Position numbers and translations under genes: made by a program. This document shows, piece after piece, positions 27,369 to 35,573 of a stretch of DNA of 64,000 bases; the first letter of the stretch is position 1; every line of letters begins with the position of its first letter. Under the pieces are notes generated by a model. It ran no database searches and was not told where the DNA came from. It worked only from the letters and a program-made list of their open reading frames with translations. Source of the DNA: Sphingomonas naphthae (GTDB taxonomy: Bacteria > Pseudomonadota > Alphaproteobacteria > Sphingomonadales > Sphingomonadaceae); NCBI RefSeq assembly GCF_028607085.1, contig NZ_CP117411.1, positions 1,054,001-1,118,000 of the forward strand, written 5' to 3'.

Positions 27369-27396
27369 TCGATGACGGTTATTTGACAGTCATCGA
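27369..27396. promoter_or_regulatory. perfect 8-bp inverted repeat after the nicB-like gene, candidate operator
   Basis: TCGATGAC (27369-27376) and GTCATCGA (27389-27396) are perfectly complementary with a 12-bp spacer. It begins at the nicB stop and lies 120-147 bp before the IclR gene. It is too AT-balanced to be a good terminator and could be an autoregulatory site. The gap to 27515 holds nothing else recognised. Confidence 0.4.
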
Positions 27397-27515
27397 AAAG
27401 AGGATAGCTTCATTGTGGATCGAAACCGAATCGCCTGGGGCGGTGATGACGGTGTGACCGAATATCCGGGGAGGGAGCCTGCAAGGCGGTGCACAGCCGT
27501 TAGCAGGAGGGGCAT

Positions 27516-28502
27516 ATGGCCCATCGAATTTCGGACGTTGACACCAGGTTCGGCGCTTCCATGCCGTCGGCGACCGAACAGGTCGTGGCGGCGACTTTCT
27601 ATGACGCGCCGCCGCCCAATCCTTCTTCCGTCACCTATCGCGCGCACCAGTTGCACGATGGCGATCTGGAAGACCGCAACGGCCACAAGATCCATCACGA
27701 CTATCAATACGTCAGCTTTTCCGACGCGGCCTATGAAAAGACGGTCGTCAAGTCGGCGCAGCGAACCTTGCAGGTCTTTGAATTCTTCACCGAATACCGC
27801 CGCGCCGCCAGCGCGAGCGAGATCGCGATCAATCTCGATCTGCCGCAGTCGAGCACCTCGATGCTCCTGCGCAGCCTCGTGTCGCTCGGTTACCTCAGCT
27901 ATGATGCCGCCACCCGCCTCTACGCGCCGTCGCTGCGCCTCTCGCTGATCGGCGCGTGGCGGCCGGAACGGGTAGGGGTCGCGAACGACATCCTCCAGCT
28001 GATCGAACAGCTGCACATGGAAACCGGCGAATGCGTGATGCTCGCCGAACAGTACAAGCATTTCGTCCGCTACATCTACGTCCTCCAGAGCGCCGATCCG
28101 GACAAGGTCTATTATGTCCCGCTGGGCATCCTCCGCCCGATCTGCACCACCGCCTTCGGCCAGATCATGCTGAGCCTGAAGAGCGACAAGGAGATGCGGA
28201 TGCTCGTCCACCGCGCCCGATCCGACAAGGATTCGGCCGATTACGGCGTCGGCATCGATACGGTGGCCGTCGCGGTCGAGCGGGCGCGCGAACTGGGCTA
28301 TGCCTATACCAGCCGGCTGGTGAACGATTTCCGCTCCTATCAGCTGGCCACTTTGCTGCCCGGCAACGGTGACGCGCCGGCGCTGGCGATCGGCATTTCC
28401 TCCTACGGCGATCGCTTCATCGAGCGGAAGGCCGAGCTGCTCGACCGGCTGATGACGGTCGCGAAATCGCGCGGAATGGCCGCCCCGCTATCACATTCCT
28501 GA
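27516..28502 (+). CDS. IclR-family transcriptional regulator with long N-terminal extension
   Basis: 328 aa. The winged helix-turn-helix lies at about 78-140 (VVKSAQRTLQVFEFF..., SEIAINLDLPQSSTSMLLRSL) and the effector-binding domain at about 150-320. Ordinary IclR proteins begin directly at the DNA-binding domain, so the first 75 or so residues (rich in His, Asp, Pro) are unusual. The start is well supported by AGGAGG 5 bp upstream of ATG 27516. It sits between the hydroxylase and transporter genes and is the likely controller of the pyridine cluster, sensing a ring compound or intermediate (inference). Confidence 0.85.
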   Translation: MAHRISDVDTRFGASMPSATEQVVAATFYDAPPPNPSSVTYRAHQLHDGDLEDRNGHKIHHDYQYVSFSDAAYEKTVVKSAQRTLQVFEFFTEYRRAASASEIAINLDLPQSSTSMLLRSLVSLGYLSYDAATRLYAPSLRLSLIGAWRPERVGVANDILQLIEQLHMETGECVMLAEQYKHFVRYIYVLQSADPDKVYYVPLGILRPICTTAFGQIMLSLKSDKEMRMLVHRARSDKDSADYGVGIDTVAVAVERARELGYAYTSRLVNDFRSYQLATLLPGNGDAPALAIGISSYGDRFIERKAELLDRLMTVAKSRGMAAPLSHS

Positions 28503-28668
28503 TTTGTCGGCGGGCGGCTGCCGGGGCGGTTGCCTGCCCCCGATATCGGGCTAGCCTGCACCCATAATATAAAGGGGATGTCGAGCTGATCGTCGCTGGA
28601 GGGGCCAGGGTGCCCCGGCTCGCGATGGCGGTCGGGGCGGGTTATTGGCACCGATCACGAGGCCGACG

Positions 28669-29982
28669 ATGCAGAGCGAACTTACGGCGTCCGCCCCCTA
28701 CGTCCCGGCTGTGGGCAAGCTGAAGATCTATACCAAGATCATGCTGCGGCTGATCCCGTTCCTCGGGCTGTGCCTGATGACCTCGTCGCTCGATCGGGTG
28801 AACGTCAGCTTCGCCAAATTGCAGATGCTGGACGAGTTGCAGTTCAGCAACGCGGTCTACGGCATCGGCGCCGGCATCTTCTTCCTCGGCTACATTCCGT
28901 TCGAGGTGCCCAGCAACGCCATCCTTGCCCGCGTCGGCGCGAAGCTCTGGATCGGGCGGATCATGATTACCTGGGGCATCATGTCCGGGTTGATGATGTT
29001 CGTGCAGACGCCTGCCCAATTCTACGTCCTGCGCTTCCTGCTCGGCATGGCCGAAGCGGGCGGCCTGCCCGGCGTGCTCTATTACCTCACCTCCTGGTTC
29101 CCCTCGTGGCGGCGCGGTCGCGTGATCGGCCTGCTGATGCTCGGCGGCCCGATCGCCACCATGTTCGGCGGCCCCATCTCGGGCATCATCATGCAGGACA
29201 TGCATGGGCTGAACGGCTGGAGCGGCTGGCAATGGCTGTTCCTGCTGGAAGCGATGCCCAGCGTCATCCTCGGTCTGATCGCCTTCTTCTACCTTCCCAA
29301 ATCGCCCACTGCCGCCAAATGGCTGAGCCCGGAGGAAAAGACCTTCCTCGCCGACGAACTGGCGCATGACGTGCGGCAAGCCCCGCCCGGCCTCCACCGC
29401 TTTCGCGACGGCCTGCTCAACAAGCGCGTCTGGCTGCTCGGCGGCATCGATTTCTCGATCCTGCTGGCGACCTATGCGATGGGCTTCTGGCTGCCGACCT
29501 TCATCCGGGGCGCGGGCGAGACCGATCTGGTCCGCATCGGCTTCCTCTGCGCCATTCCCAGCATGGCCGGCATCGCCGGGCTGCTGCTGCTCTCGGCCAG
29601 TTCGGACAAATATCGCGAACGCCGCTGGCACATCATCGTGCCCTTCCTCGTGGCGGCGGTCGCGCTGTCGACCAGCACGCTCTTCCTCGACAATGTCGCG
29701 ATGATCGTCATCTGCTTCGCGGTGGCGATGATGATGGTGACCGGCACGATCTCGGTCTTCTTCACGCTTCCGGCGACCTTCCTCACCGGCCCGGCGGCGG
29801 CGGCGGGCTTCGCGCTCGCCTGTTCGCTGGCCAATATCGCCGGCCTGGTCAGCAATTCGATCACCGGCTTCGCGCTGGAACTGACGGGCAGCCCGGCCAG
29901 CGCGCTCCTGATCTTCTCGGGCTCGCTCTGCGTCAGCTGCCTGATCGTCTATTCGCTGCCGCCCAAGCTGGTGAACCGCTGA
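28669..29982 (+). CDS. MFS transporter of the anion:cation symporter (ACS) family, candidate pyridine-acid importer
   Basis: 437 aa, 12 TM helices. Seen: LMTSSLDRVNVSFAKLQM in TM1 and the following GAGIFFLGYIPFEVPSN, then RFLLGMAEAGGLPGVLYYL and the loop SWFPSWRRGR, all ACS signatures shared with NicT, tartrate and phthalate permeases. ATG 28669 has GAGG upstream; a TTG at 28645 is less likely. As last gene of the cluster it is the probable uptake system for the ring substrate (inference). The 166 bp upstream holds only short GC-rich dyads. Confidence 0.85.
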   Translation: MQSELTASAPYVPAVGKLKIYTKIMLRLIPFLGLCLMTSSLDRVNVSFAKLQMLDELQFSNAVYGIGAGIFFLGYIPFEVPSNAILARVGAKLWIGRIMITWGIMSGLMMFVQTPAQFYVLRFLLGMAEAGGLPGVLYYLTSWFPSWRRGRVIGLLMLGGPIATMFGGPISGIIMQDMHGLNGWSGWQWLFLLEAMPSVILGLIAFFYLPKSPTAAKWLSPEEKTFLADELAHDVRQAPPGLHRFRDGLLNKRVWLLGGIDFSILLATYAMGFWLPTFIRGAGETDLVRIGFLCAIPSMAGIAGLLLLSASSDKYRERRWHIIVPFLVAAVALSTSTLFLDNVAMIVICFAVAMMMVTGTISVFFTLPATFLTGPAAAAGFALACSLANIAGLVSNSITGFALELTGSPASALLIFSGSLCVSCLIVYSLPPKLVNR

Positions 29983-30045
29983 TCCGGCGCATTGCCTGTA
30001 AACCCGCGCTGGGGCAGGGGGCGTCATCCGTAGGGGGAGACGCCC

Positions 30046-30678
30046 ATGCCGCACGCCACCACCATCATCGCCTTCGCGCTGGTCGCTTTCGGCATGGTCG
30101 TCACGCCGGGGCCCAACATGCTGTATCTCGTGTCGCGCTCGATCGCGCAGGGGACGCGGGCGGCGATGATCTCGCTGGTCGGTGTCGCGACGGCGCTGTT
30201 GATCTACATGGTGGCCGCCGCGCTCGGCATCACCGCGCTGCTGCTGGCGATTCCGCTGGCGTATGACGCCTTGCGCATCGCGGGCGCGCTCTACCTGCTG
30301 TGGATGGCGTGGAACGCGATCCGGCCGGGCGGGCGCTCGCCCTTCCAGGTGCGCGACCTGCCGGCCGACGGGCCACGCAAGCTGTATGTGATGGGGCTGC
30401 TGACGTGCCTGCTCAATCCCAAGGTGGCGGTGCTGTATCTGTCGCTGCTGCCGCAGTTCATCGATCCCAAGCTGGGGCACGTCCTCGGCCAGTCGCTGCT
30501 GCTCGGCGCCACCCAGATCGCGGTGAGCGTCGCCACCAACGGCACCATCGCTGCCTCGGCGGGCAGCATCGCCCGCCTGCTGGCGCGCAAGCCCGCCTTC
30601 ATGACGGTGCAGCGCTGGCTGATGGCGACCGTGCTGGGCGGGCTGGCGGTGCGGATGGCGTTCGAGACGCGGAAGTAA
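30046..30678 (+). CDS. LysE/RhtB-family amino-acid exporter
   Basis: 210-aa inner-membrane protein with about six TM segments. N-terminal VVTPGPNMLYLVSRSIAQG is the family signature, and GLLTCLLNPKVAVLYLSLLPQFI is the second conserved block. It exports an amino acid or related metabolite (homoserine, threonine, leucine and others in known members). Shine-Dalgarno GGGGAG precedes ATG 30046. No link to the neighbouring pyridine cluster is evident apart from position and shared direction. Confidence 0.88.
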   Translation: MPHATTIIAFALVAFGMVVTPGPNMLYLVSRSIAQGTRAAMISLVGVATALLIYMVAAALGITALLLAIPLAYDALRIAGALYLLWMAWNAIRPGGRSPFQVRDLPADGPRKLYVMGLLTCLLNPKVAVLYLSLLPQFIDPKLGHVLGQSLLLGATQIAVSVATNGTIAASAGSIARLLARKPAFMTVQRWLMATVLGGLAVRMAFETRK

Positions 30679-30717
30679 GGCTATCGGGCGGGCGGCGCGC
30701 TTGATAGCCTGCGGCCC

Positions 30718-32028
30718 ATGAAGCATTTCCTCCTCGCCGCCGCCGCTCTCGTCGCCACTCCCGCGCTGGCGCTCGATCCGCCGGCCGCGCGCGCCGCGAT
30801 CGACGCGCAGGTGGCGAAGAACTGGGCGGCGCTCGATGCGCTCTACGTGGATCTCCACCAGCATCCCGAAACCGGCTTCCACGAGGTCCGCACGGCGGGC
30901 GTGCTGGCGGCGCGGATGAAGAAACTCGGGCTCGAGGTGACCGAGAAGGTCGGCGGCACCGGCGTGGTCGCCATCCTGCGCAACGGCCCCGGCCCGACGA
31001 TCCTGCTCCGCACCGAGCTGGACGGCCTGCCGATGGAGGAGAAGACCGGTCTGCCCTACGCCAGCCGCCAGCAGCAGACGGCCGACGGCAAGACGACCTT
31101 CACCATGCACAGCTGCGGCCACGACAATCACATGACCGCCTGGATCGCCACCGCCGAGGTGCTGATCGCGATGAAGGCGCAGTGGTCGGGCACGGTGATG
31201 TTCGTGGCGCAACCCTCCGAGGAGACGGTGCAGGGCGCGCGGGCGATGCTGAAGGACGGGCTGTTCACCCGCTTTCCGAAACCCGATGTCGGCTTCGCGG
31301 TGCATGTGCGCGCCGATCCGGCCGGCACGGTGCTGCTGAAGGATGGCGTCGCCAGCTCCAATTCGGATGCGCTGACGGTGCTGTTCAAGGGGCGCGGCGG
31401 CCATGGATCGATCCCCTCGGCCACGATCGACCCGATCGTGATGGGCGCCCATTTCGTGAGCGACGTGCAGAGCGTCGTCAGCCGCCAGAAGGAAGCGGGC
31501 ACCTTCGGCGTGGTGACGGTCGGCAGCTTCCAGGCGGGCACCGTCGGCAACATCATCCCCGACAATGCCGAGCTGAAACTCTCGCTCCGCAGTTTCACGC
31601 CCGAGGTGCGGGCGATGCTGCGCGAGGGTGTCGAGCGCACCGCGAAGGCGTCGGCGGCGATGGCCGGCGCGCCCGAACCCGTCATCACCCACGTCTCCGG
31701 CACGGCGGCGGTGGTGAACGATCATGCGCTGGCCGAAAAGGTGGGCGCGGTGCTGGCGGCGGCCGGCGGCGACCGCATCGACACCCAGCCCGCCACCGCC
31801 CCCGGCTGGTCCGCCAGCGAGGATTATTCGGCCTATGTCGAGGCGGGCGTCCCCTCGGTCTATTATTTCATCGGCGGCTACGACGCGGCCACCATCGCCG
31901 CCGCCCAGGCGAAGGGCGAGCCGCTCCCCACTAACCACTCCCCCTATTTCGCGCCGGACCACAAGGCGACGATCGGCACGGCGGTGCGGACGCTCAGCCT
32001 GTCGGTGCTGGCGGTGGCGGGGCGCTGA
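30718..32028 (+). CDS. exported M20D-family amidohydrolase (aminoacylase/hippurate hydrolase-like)
   Basis: 436 aa with a Sec signal peptide (about 1-19, cleaved after PALA). Metal-binding and dimer blocks: HQHPETGFHE, LLRTELDGLPMEE, MHSCGHDNHM and QPSEE, then the dimerisation loop GRGGHGSIP. M20D enzymes split N-acyl amino acids or indole-acetyl conjugates with a di-metal site. Here it would act in the periplasm. Start ATG 30718, 39 bp after the LysE gene. Substrate not predictable. Confidence 0.88.
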   Translation: MKHFLLAAAALVATPALALDPPAARAAIDAQVAKNWAALDALYVDLHQHPETGFHEVRTAGVLAARMKKLGLEVTEKVGGTGVVAILRNGPGPTILLRTELDGLPMEEKTGLPYASRQQQTADGKTTFTMHSCGHDNHMTAWIATAEVLIAMKAQWSGTVMFVAQPSEETVQGARAMLKDGLFTRFPKPDVGFAVHVRADPAGTVLLKDGVASSNSDALTVLFKGRGGHGSIPSATIDPIVMGAHFVSDVQSVVSRQKEAGTFGVVTVGSFQAGTVGNIIPDNAELKLSLRSFTPEVRAMLREGVERTAKASAAMAGAPEPVITHVSGTAAVVNDHALAEKVGAVLAAAGGDRIDTQPATAPGWSASEDYSAYVEAGVPSVYYFIGGYDAATIAAAQAKGEPLPTNHSPYFAPDHKATIGTAVRTLSLSVLAVAGR

Positions 32029-32120
32029 GCCGATCACGGCCTTCGCCGTGACCGGTCCAGCGCCCGGCGGTCGTCAGGTCGCGGGCGAACGATCGGCGTG
32101 AAGGTCGACTCGCCGGACCG

Positions 32121-32510
32121 TCACCCCAAGGTCGCCAGCGCCTCGCGGCAATCGTTCGCGCATTCGCGGCACATTTCCGCGCAGCGGCGGCAATGGTCGT
32201 GATCGTGTTTTTCGCATTCGATCGCGCAGATGTCGCAGGCGTCGGCGCAGGCGATCAGCAGCACCTTGAGCATCGCCGCATTCTCGCCGGTCTGGCGGGT
32301 CGCGGCGCGGGCGGCGGCGGTGCAGATGTCGGCGCAATCCATGCAGGTGCGGATGCACTGGGTCATGTCCATCGGCTCGGCCGAACAGGCGTCCGCGCAA
32401 CTGGTGCAGATCACCGCGCAATACATCGCATGCTTGGCCGCCTCGGCCATCGGTTCGTTGATGTGGCCCTTGGCCAGCGGATGCGACGCGATCATCTTGC
32501 GAATGGACAT
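32121..32510 (-). CDS. Csp-like four-helix-bundle copper-storage protein (DUF326)
   Basis: 129 aa, no signal peptide, with 17 cysteines mostly spaced CxxC and CxxxC along helices (Cys31, 35, 38, 42, 52, 56, 59, 63, 88, 92, 95, 99, 107, 110, 114, 117, 121). This pattern is that of the cytosolic Csp3-type copper storage proteins, which line a helical bundle with thiolates to hold many Cu(I). A His-rich loop KHDHDHC lies near 101-107. ATG 32510 has AGGAG upstream. It stands alone, divergent from fabD; no copper pump adjoins it. Confidence 0.88.
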   Translation of the reverse strand: MSIRKMIASHPLAKGHINEPMAEAAKHAMYCAVICTSCADACSAEPMDMTQCIRTCMDCADICTAAARAATRQTGENAAMLKVLLIACADACDICAIECEKHDHDHCRRCAEMCRECANDCREALATLG

Positions 32511-32639
32511 AGGGTTTGGCTCCTGCTCCGATATATTTATCCGTAGCGCACGGCGGGAAACCGCGTTCCGCTCGGGCCGTGCTTGCAAGCCGGCGTCCAT
32601 CTTTCTACGCGCATCCGCTTCCAGATCGAGGTGATTTCG

Positions 32640-33575
32640 ATGCGTGCATTCATCTTTCCCGGCCAGGGCAGTCAGGCGGTCGGCATGGGCAAGGCGCTGG
32701 CCGAGGCCAGCCCCACCGCCCGCGCGGTGTTCGAGGAGGTGGACGACGCGCTCGGCCAGCACCTCTTCCGCCTGATGACCGAGGGGCCGGAGAGCGATCT
32801 CACCCTCACCGAAAACGCCCAGCCCGCGATCATGGCCAACGCCATCGCCACCCTGCGCGTGCTGGAGAAGGAAGGCGGCATCCGGCTGGCCGACAAGGCC
32901 GATTATGTCGCGGGCCACAGCCTGGGCGAATATGGCGCCCTGTGCGCGGCGCAGGCGCTGGACCTGACCACCACGGCCCGCCTGCTCAAGCTGCGCGGCC
33001 AGGCGATGCAGGCGGCGGTCCCGGTGGGGCAGGGGGCGATGGCCGCTTTGCTCGGCGCCGATCTCGCAAAGGCGCAGGCGCTGGCAGACGCGGCCGCCGA
33101 GGGCGAGGTCTGCACCGTCGCCAACGACAACGATCCCGGTCAGGTCGTCATCTCCGGCCATCGCGGCGCGATCGAGCGCGCGGTGGCGATGGTGAAGGAT
33201 TACGGCATCAAGCGCGGCGTGCTGCTGCCCGTGTCCGCCCCCTTCCACTGCCCCCTGATGCAGCCTGCCGCCGACGCCATGGCCGAGGCGCTGTCGAACG
33301 TCGCCCTGCGCGCCCCGCTCGTCCCCGTCTACGCCAACGTCACCGCCGCCCCCGTGGCCGACCCGGACACGATCCGCGCCCTTTTGGTGCAACAGGTGAC
33401 GGGCACCGTCCGCTGGCGCGAAAGCGTCGCGGCGATGGCGGAAGCAGGCGTCGACCAGTTCGTCGAATTCGGCGGCAAGGTGCTCGGCCCCATGGTCAAG
33501 CGCACCGCCCCGGAAGTGACGCCGGTGAGCGTGGTGACGATGGACGATATCGAGGCGCTGCTGAAGGGGCTTTGA
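32640..33575 (+). CDS. fabD: FabD, malonyl-CoA:ACP transacylase
   Basis: 311 aa. Loads malonate onto acyl carrier protein for fatty-acid synthesis. FPGQGSQ (6-12), catalytic Ser94 in GHSLGE, oxyanion/Arg region, and His202 in SAPFHCPLM. ATG 32640 has GAGGTG upstream; a longer frame exists but without homology. It opens a cluster with fabG, acpP, fabF and mltG, the usual alphaproteobacterial order, except that a repeat and a GxxExxY gene split fabD from fabG. Confidence 0.96.
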   Translation: MRAFIFPGQGSQAVGMGKALAEASPTARAVFEEVDDALGQHLFRLMTEGPESDLTLTENAQPAIMANAIATLRVLEKEGGIRLADKADYVAGHSLGEYGALCAAQALDLTTTARLLKLRGQAMQAAVPVGQGAMAALLGADLAKAQALADAAAEGEVCTVANDNDPGQVVISGHRGAIERAVAMVKDYGIKRGVLLPVSAPFHCPLMQPAADAMAEALSNVALRAPLVPVYANVTAAPVADPDTIRALLVQQVTGTVRWRESVAAMAEAGVDQFVEFGGKVLGPMVKRTAPEVTPVSVVTMDDIEALLKGL

Positions 33576-33586
33576 GAAGAAGGGTT

Positions 33587-33770
33587 TGTTCACGCGGAGA
33601 CGCGGAGACGCGGAGAGAAGAGGGGAAGAAGGAAGGTTGATTGGGACGTGGCTCCCCCAACGTTCGAGATACAGGCAACGACCGATGAGCCACGTCCCGA
33701 TAACTCATCTTCCTCTCTCACTTCTCACTCTCCCTTCTTCTCTCCGCGCCTCCGCGTCTCCGCGCGAACA
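33587..33770. repeat. long inverted repeat with nested inner dyad (CGCGGAGACGCGGAG type)
   Basis: Left arm TGTTCACGCGGAGACGCGG plus AGACGCGGAGAGAAG (33587-33620) mirrors CTTCTCTCCGCGCCTCCGCG plus TCTCCGCGCGAACA (33737-33770). Inner arms GGGACGTGGCTC (33643-33654) and GAGCCACGTCCC (33687-33698) form a second stem. The whole 184-bp element separates fabD from the GxxExxY gene. Confidence 0.85.
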
Positions 33771-33803
33771 AAAATTCCCAGCCGTCCCCCGGAGAAAACG
33801 CCG

Positions 33804-34220
33804 ATGGCAGACATAGACACCATCACCGGCGACGTGATCGACCTCGCCCTTCGCCTGCACCGTGATCTCGGCCCCGGCCTGCTCGAAAGCGTCTATGAGA
33901 TGGTGCTGGCGAGCAAGCTCACCGCCATGGGCTACACCGTCGCCCGCCAGCACCCGGTCGATATCGCTTTCGAAGGCCTGCGCTTCGACGCCGCCTTTCG
34001 CATCGATCTGCTCGTCGATGGTCGGCTGCTCGTCGAGATCAAGTCGGTCGAGCGCCTCACCGCCGTCCACGCCAAACAATTGCTCACCTACTTGCGTCTT
34101 ACCCATCAGCCCGTAGGGCTGCTCATCAACTTCGGTGGTGCCACGCTGAAGGAAGGGCTGAAGCGGATCGTCAACGATCACCGTCCTTCCTCATCGCCGC
34201 CCCTCCGCCTGAACCATTGA
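33804..34220 (+). CDS. GxxExxY protein (PD-(D/E)XK-like nuclease fold, unknown role)
   Basis: 138 aa. The naming motif GPGLLESVYE is at about 24-33; later FRIDLLVDGRLLVEIKSVE has the D...ExK pattern of PD-(D/E)XK nucleases. Family members are common in sphingomonads and often sit in repeat-rich intergenic places; biochemical role is unknown to me. ATG 33804 has GGAG upstream. It is inserted between fabD and fabG directly after a long palindrome, and stops 10 bp before fabG. Confidence 0.85.
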   Translation: MADIDTITGDVIDLALRLHRDLGPGLLESVYEMVLASKLTAMGYTVARQHPVDIAFEGLRFDAAFRIDLLVDGRLLVEIKSVERLTAVHAKQLLTYLRLTHQPVGLLINFGGATLKEGLKRIVNDHRPSSSPPLRLNH

Positions 34221-34230
34221 GAGGAAAAGC

Positions 34231-34971
34231 ATGTTCGACCTTTCAGGCATGACCGCGCTGGTGACCGGCGCATCCGGCGGGCTCGGGTCGGAGACGGCCA
34301 AAGCGCTCGCGGCGCAGGGCGCCAAGGTGGCCCTGTCGGGCACGCGGCAGGGCGTGCTGGACGAGGTGGCGGCGGGGCTCGCCGGGGAGCCCGTCACGCT
34401 CGCCTGCAACCTCTCCGATCCGGCCGAGGTGGACGGTCTCGTGCCCCGCGCGGTCGAGGCGCTGGGCGGGCGGCTCGATATTCTCGTCAACAACGCCGGC
34501 ATCACGCGGGACAATCTCATCCTGCGGATGAAGGATGACGAGTGGAATCAGGTGATCTCGGTCAATCTGGAGGCCGCGTTCCGCCTGATCCGCGCCGCCG
34601 CCCGGCCGATGATGAAGCAGCGGTTCGGCCGGATCGTCTCGATCACCTCCGTGGTCGGCGTCACCGGCAATCCGGGGCAGGCCAATTATGCCGCGTCGAA
34701 GGCGGGGCTGATCGGCATGTCCAAGAGCCTGGCGCAGGAACTGGCCAGCCGTTCGATCACGGTCAATTGCGTCGCCCCCGGCTTCATCCGCTCGGCGATG
34801 ACCGACGGGCTGAACGAACAGCAGAAGGCCGCCATCCTGACGAAGATCCCCGCGGGCGATCTGGGCGCGGGCAGCGATATCGGCGCGGCGGTGGTGTATC
34901 TCGCCAGCCGGGAGGCGGGCTACGTCACGGGGCAGACCCTGCACGTCAACGGCGGCATGGCGATGATCTGA
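34231..34971 (+). CDS. fabG: FabG, 3-oxoacyl-ACP reductase
   Basis: 246-aa short-chain dehydrogenase that reduces 3-oxoacyl-ACP with NADPH. Cofactor loop TGASGGLG (12-19), NNAG (87-90), and catalytic Ser140, Tyr153 and Lys157 (YAASK). C-terminal [16 protein letters not shown] is typical FabG. Shine-Dalgarno GAGAGG/GGAA precedes ATG 34231. Between this and acpP lies a 119-bp palindromic repeat. Confidence 0.96.
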   Translation: MFDLSGMTALVTGASGGLGSETAKALAAQGAKVALSGTRQGVLDEVAAGLAGEPVTLACNLSDPAEVDGLVPRAVEALGGRLDILVNNAGITRDNLILRMKDDEWNQVISVNLEAAFRLIRAAARPMMKQRFGRIVSITSVVGVTGNPGQANYAASKAGLIGMSKSLAQELASRSITVNCVAPGFIRSAMTDGLNEQQKAAILTKIPAGDLGAGSDIGAAVVYLASREAGYVTGQTLHVNGGMAMI

Positions 34972-34977
34972 CAAAAC

Positions 34978-35096
34978 CCTCCCCCTGCGAGGGGAGGTGG
35001 CAGCCCGTCAGGGTTGACGGAGGGGTATCCCGCCATCGCGAGCGGGTCACCCCTCCACCAGCCTGCGGCTGGTCCCCCTCCCCTTGCAGGGGAGGA
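34978..35096. repeat. palindromic repeat, CCTCCCC family
   Basis: CCTCCCCCTGCGAGGGGAGG at the left and CCTCCCCTTGCAGGGGAGGA at the right mirror each other. The inner parts GGCAGCCCGTCAGGGTTGACGG and CAGCCTGCGGCTGG are near copies of those at 19341. It begins 7 bp after the fabG stop. Confidence 0.85.
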
Positions 35097-35189
35097 TCGG
35101 GAGAGTGGTCCCGCCCGTCACACTCTTGCGCGCCTCCCGTGGCGCGGCTAGGGCGCGTTCAAAGGTTTAAGGCACGGAAAGGCTACAGC

Positions 35190-35426
35190 ATGAGCGACAC
35201 CGCAGAGCGCGTGAAGAAGATCGTTGTCGAGCATCTCGGCGTCGAGGCGGACAAGGTCACCGAGGAAGCGAGCTTCATCGACGATCTGGGTGCCGACAGC
35301 CTCGACATCGTCGAGCTGGTAATGGCGTTCGAGGAAGAGTTCGGCGTGGAAATCCCCGACGACGCGGCCGAGAAGATCAGCACCGTCAAGGATGCCATCA
35401 GCTACATCGACGCCAACAAGGGCTGA
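35190..35426 (+). CDS. acpP: AcpP, acyl carrier protein
   Basis: 78 aa. Carries acyl chains on a phosphopantetheine attached to Ser37 in the DSLDIVEL motif (GADSLDIVE). Acidic, four-helix sequence typical of bacterial ACP. ATG 35190; upstream GGAAAGG at about 35176-35182. Essential partner of FabD, FabG and FabF encoded around it. Confidence 0.97.
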   Translation: MSDTAERVKKIVVEHLGVEADKVTEEASFIDDLGADSLDIVELVMAFEEEFGVEIPDDAAEKISTVKDAISYIDANKG

Positions 35427-35450
35427 GCCCTTCCAGCGTCGACCGGCTGC

Positions 35451-35481
35451 GCGGCTCTCCGGCGACATGCCGGGGGGCCGC
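35451..35481 (+). terminator. stem-loop after acpP, possible terminator
   Basis: GCGGC (35451-35455) with GCCGC (35477-35481), and CCGG with CCGG inside, form an imperfect GC-rich hairpin followed by TTCTGGTTTCT. Separate strong expression of acpP would fit such a site. Confidence 0.4.
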
Positions 35482-35573
35482 TTCTGGTTTCTGATGATGC
35501 GAAAGAACCCCGCCCCGAAGTGGCTATATCCGCGACGGGGCGGCATAAAGAGAATGGAAGAAGGAGACCGCCC

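Noticed and set aside
28642-32037. 1131-codon minus-strand frame covering the MFS, LysE and M20 genes
   Set aside because: Three well-supported plus-strand genes cover it; the frame shows no motif and is the usual GC-rich antisense shadow.
34978-35096. CRISPR array or attachment site at the fabG-acpP gap
   Set aside because: It is a single palindrome without regularly spaced direct repeats, and relatives of it occur elsewhere in the window.
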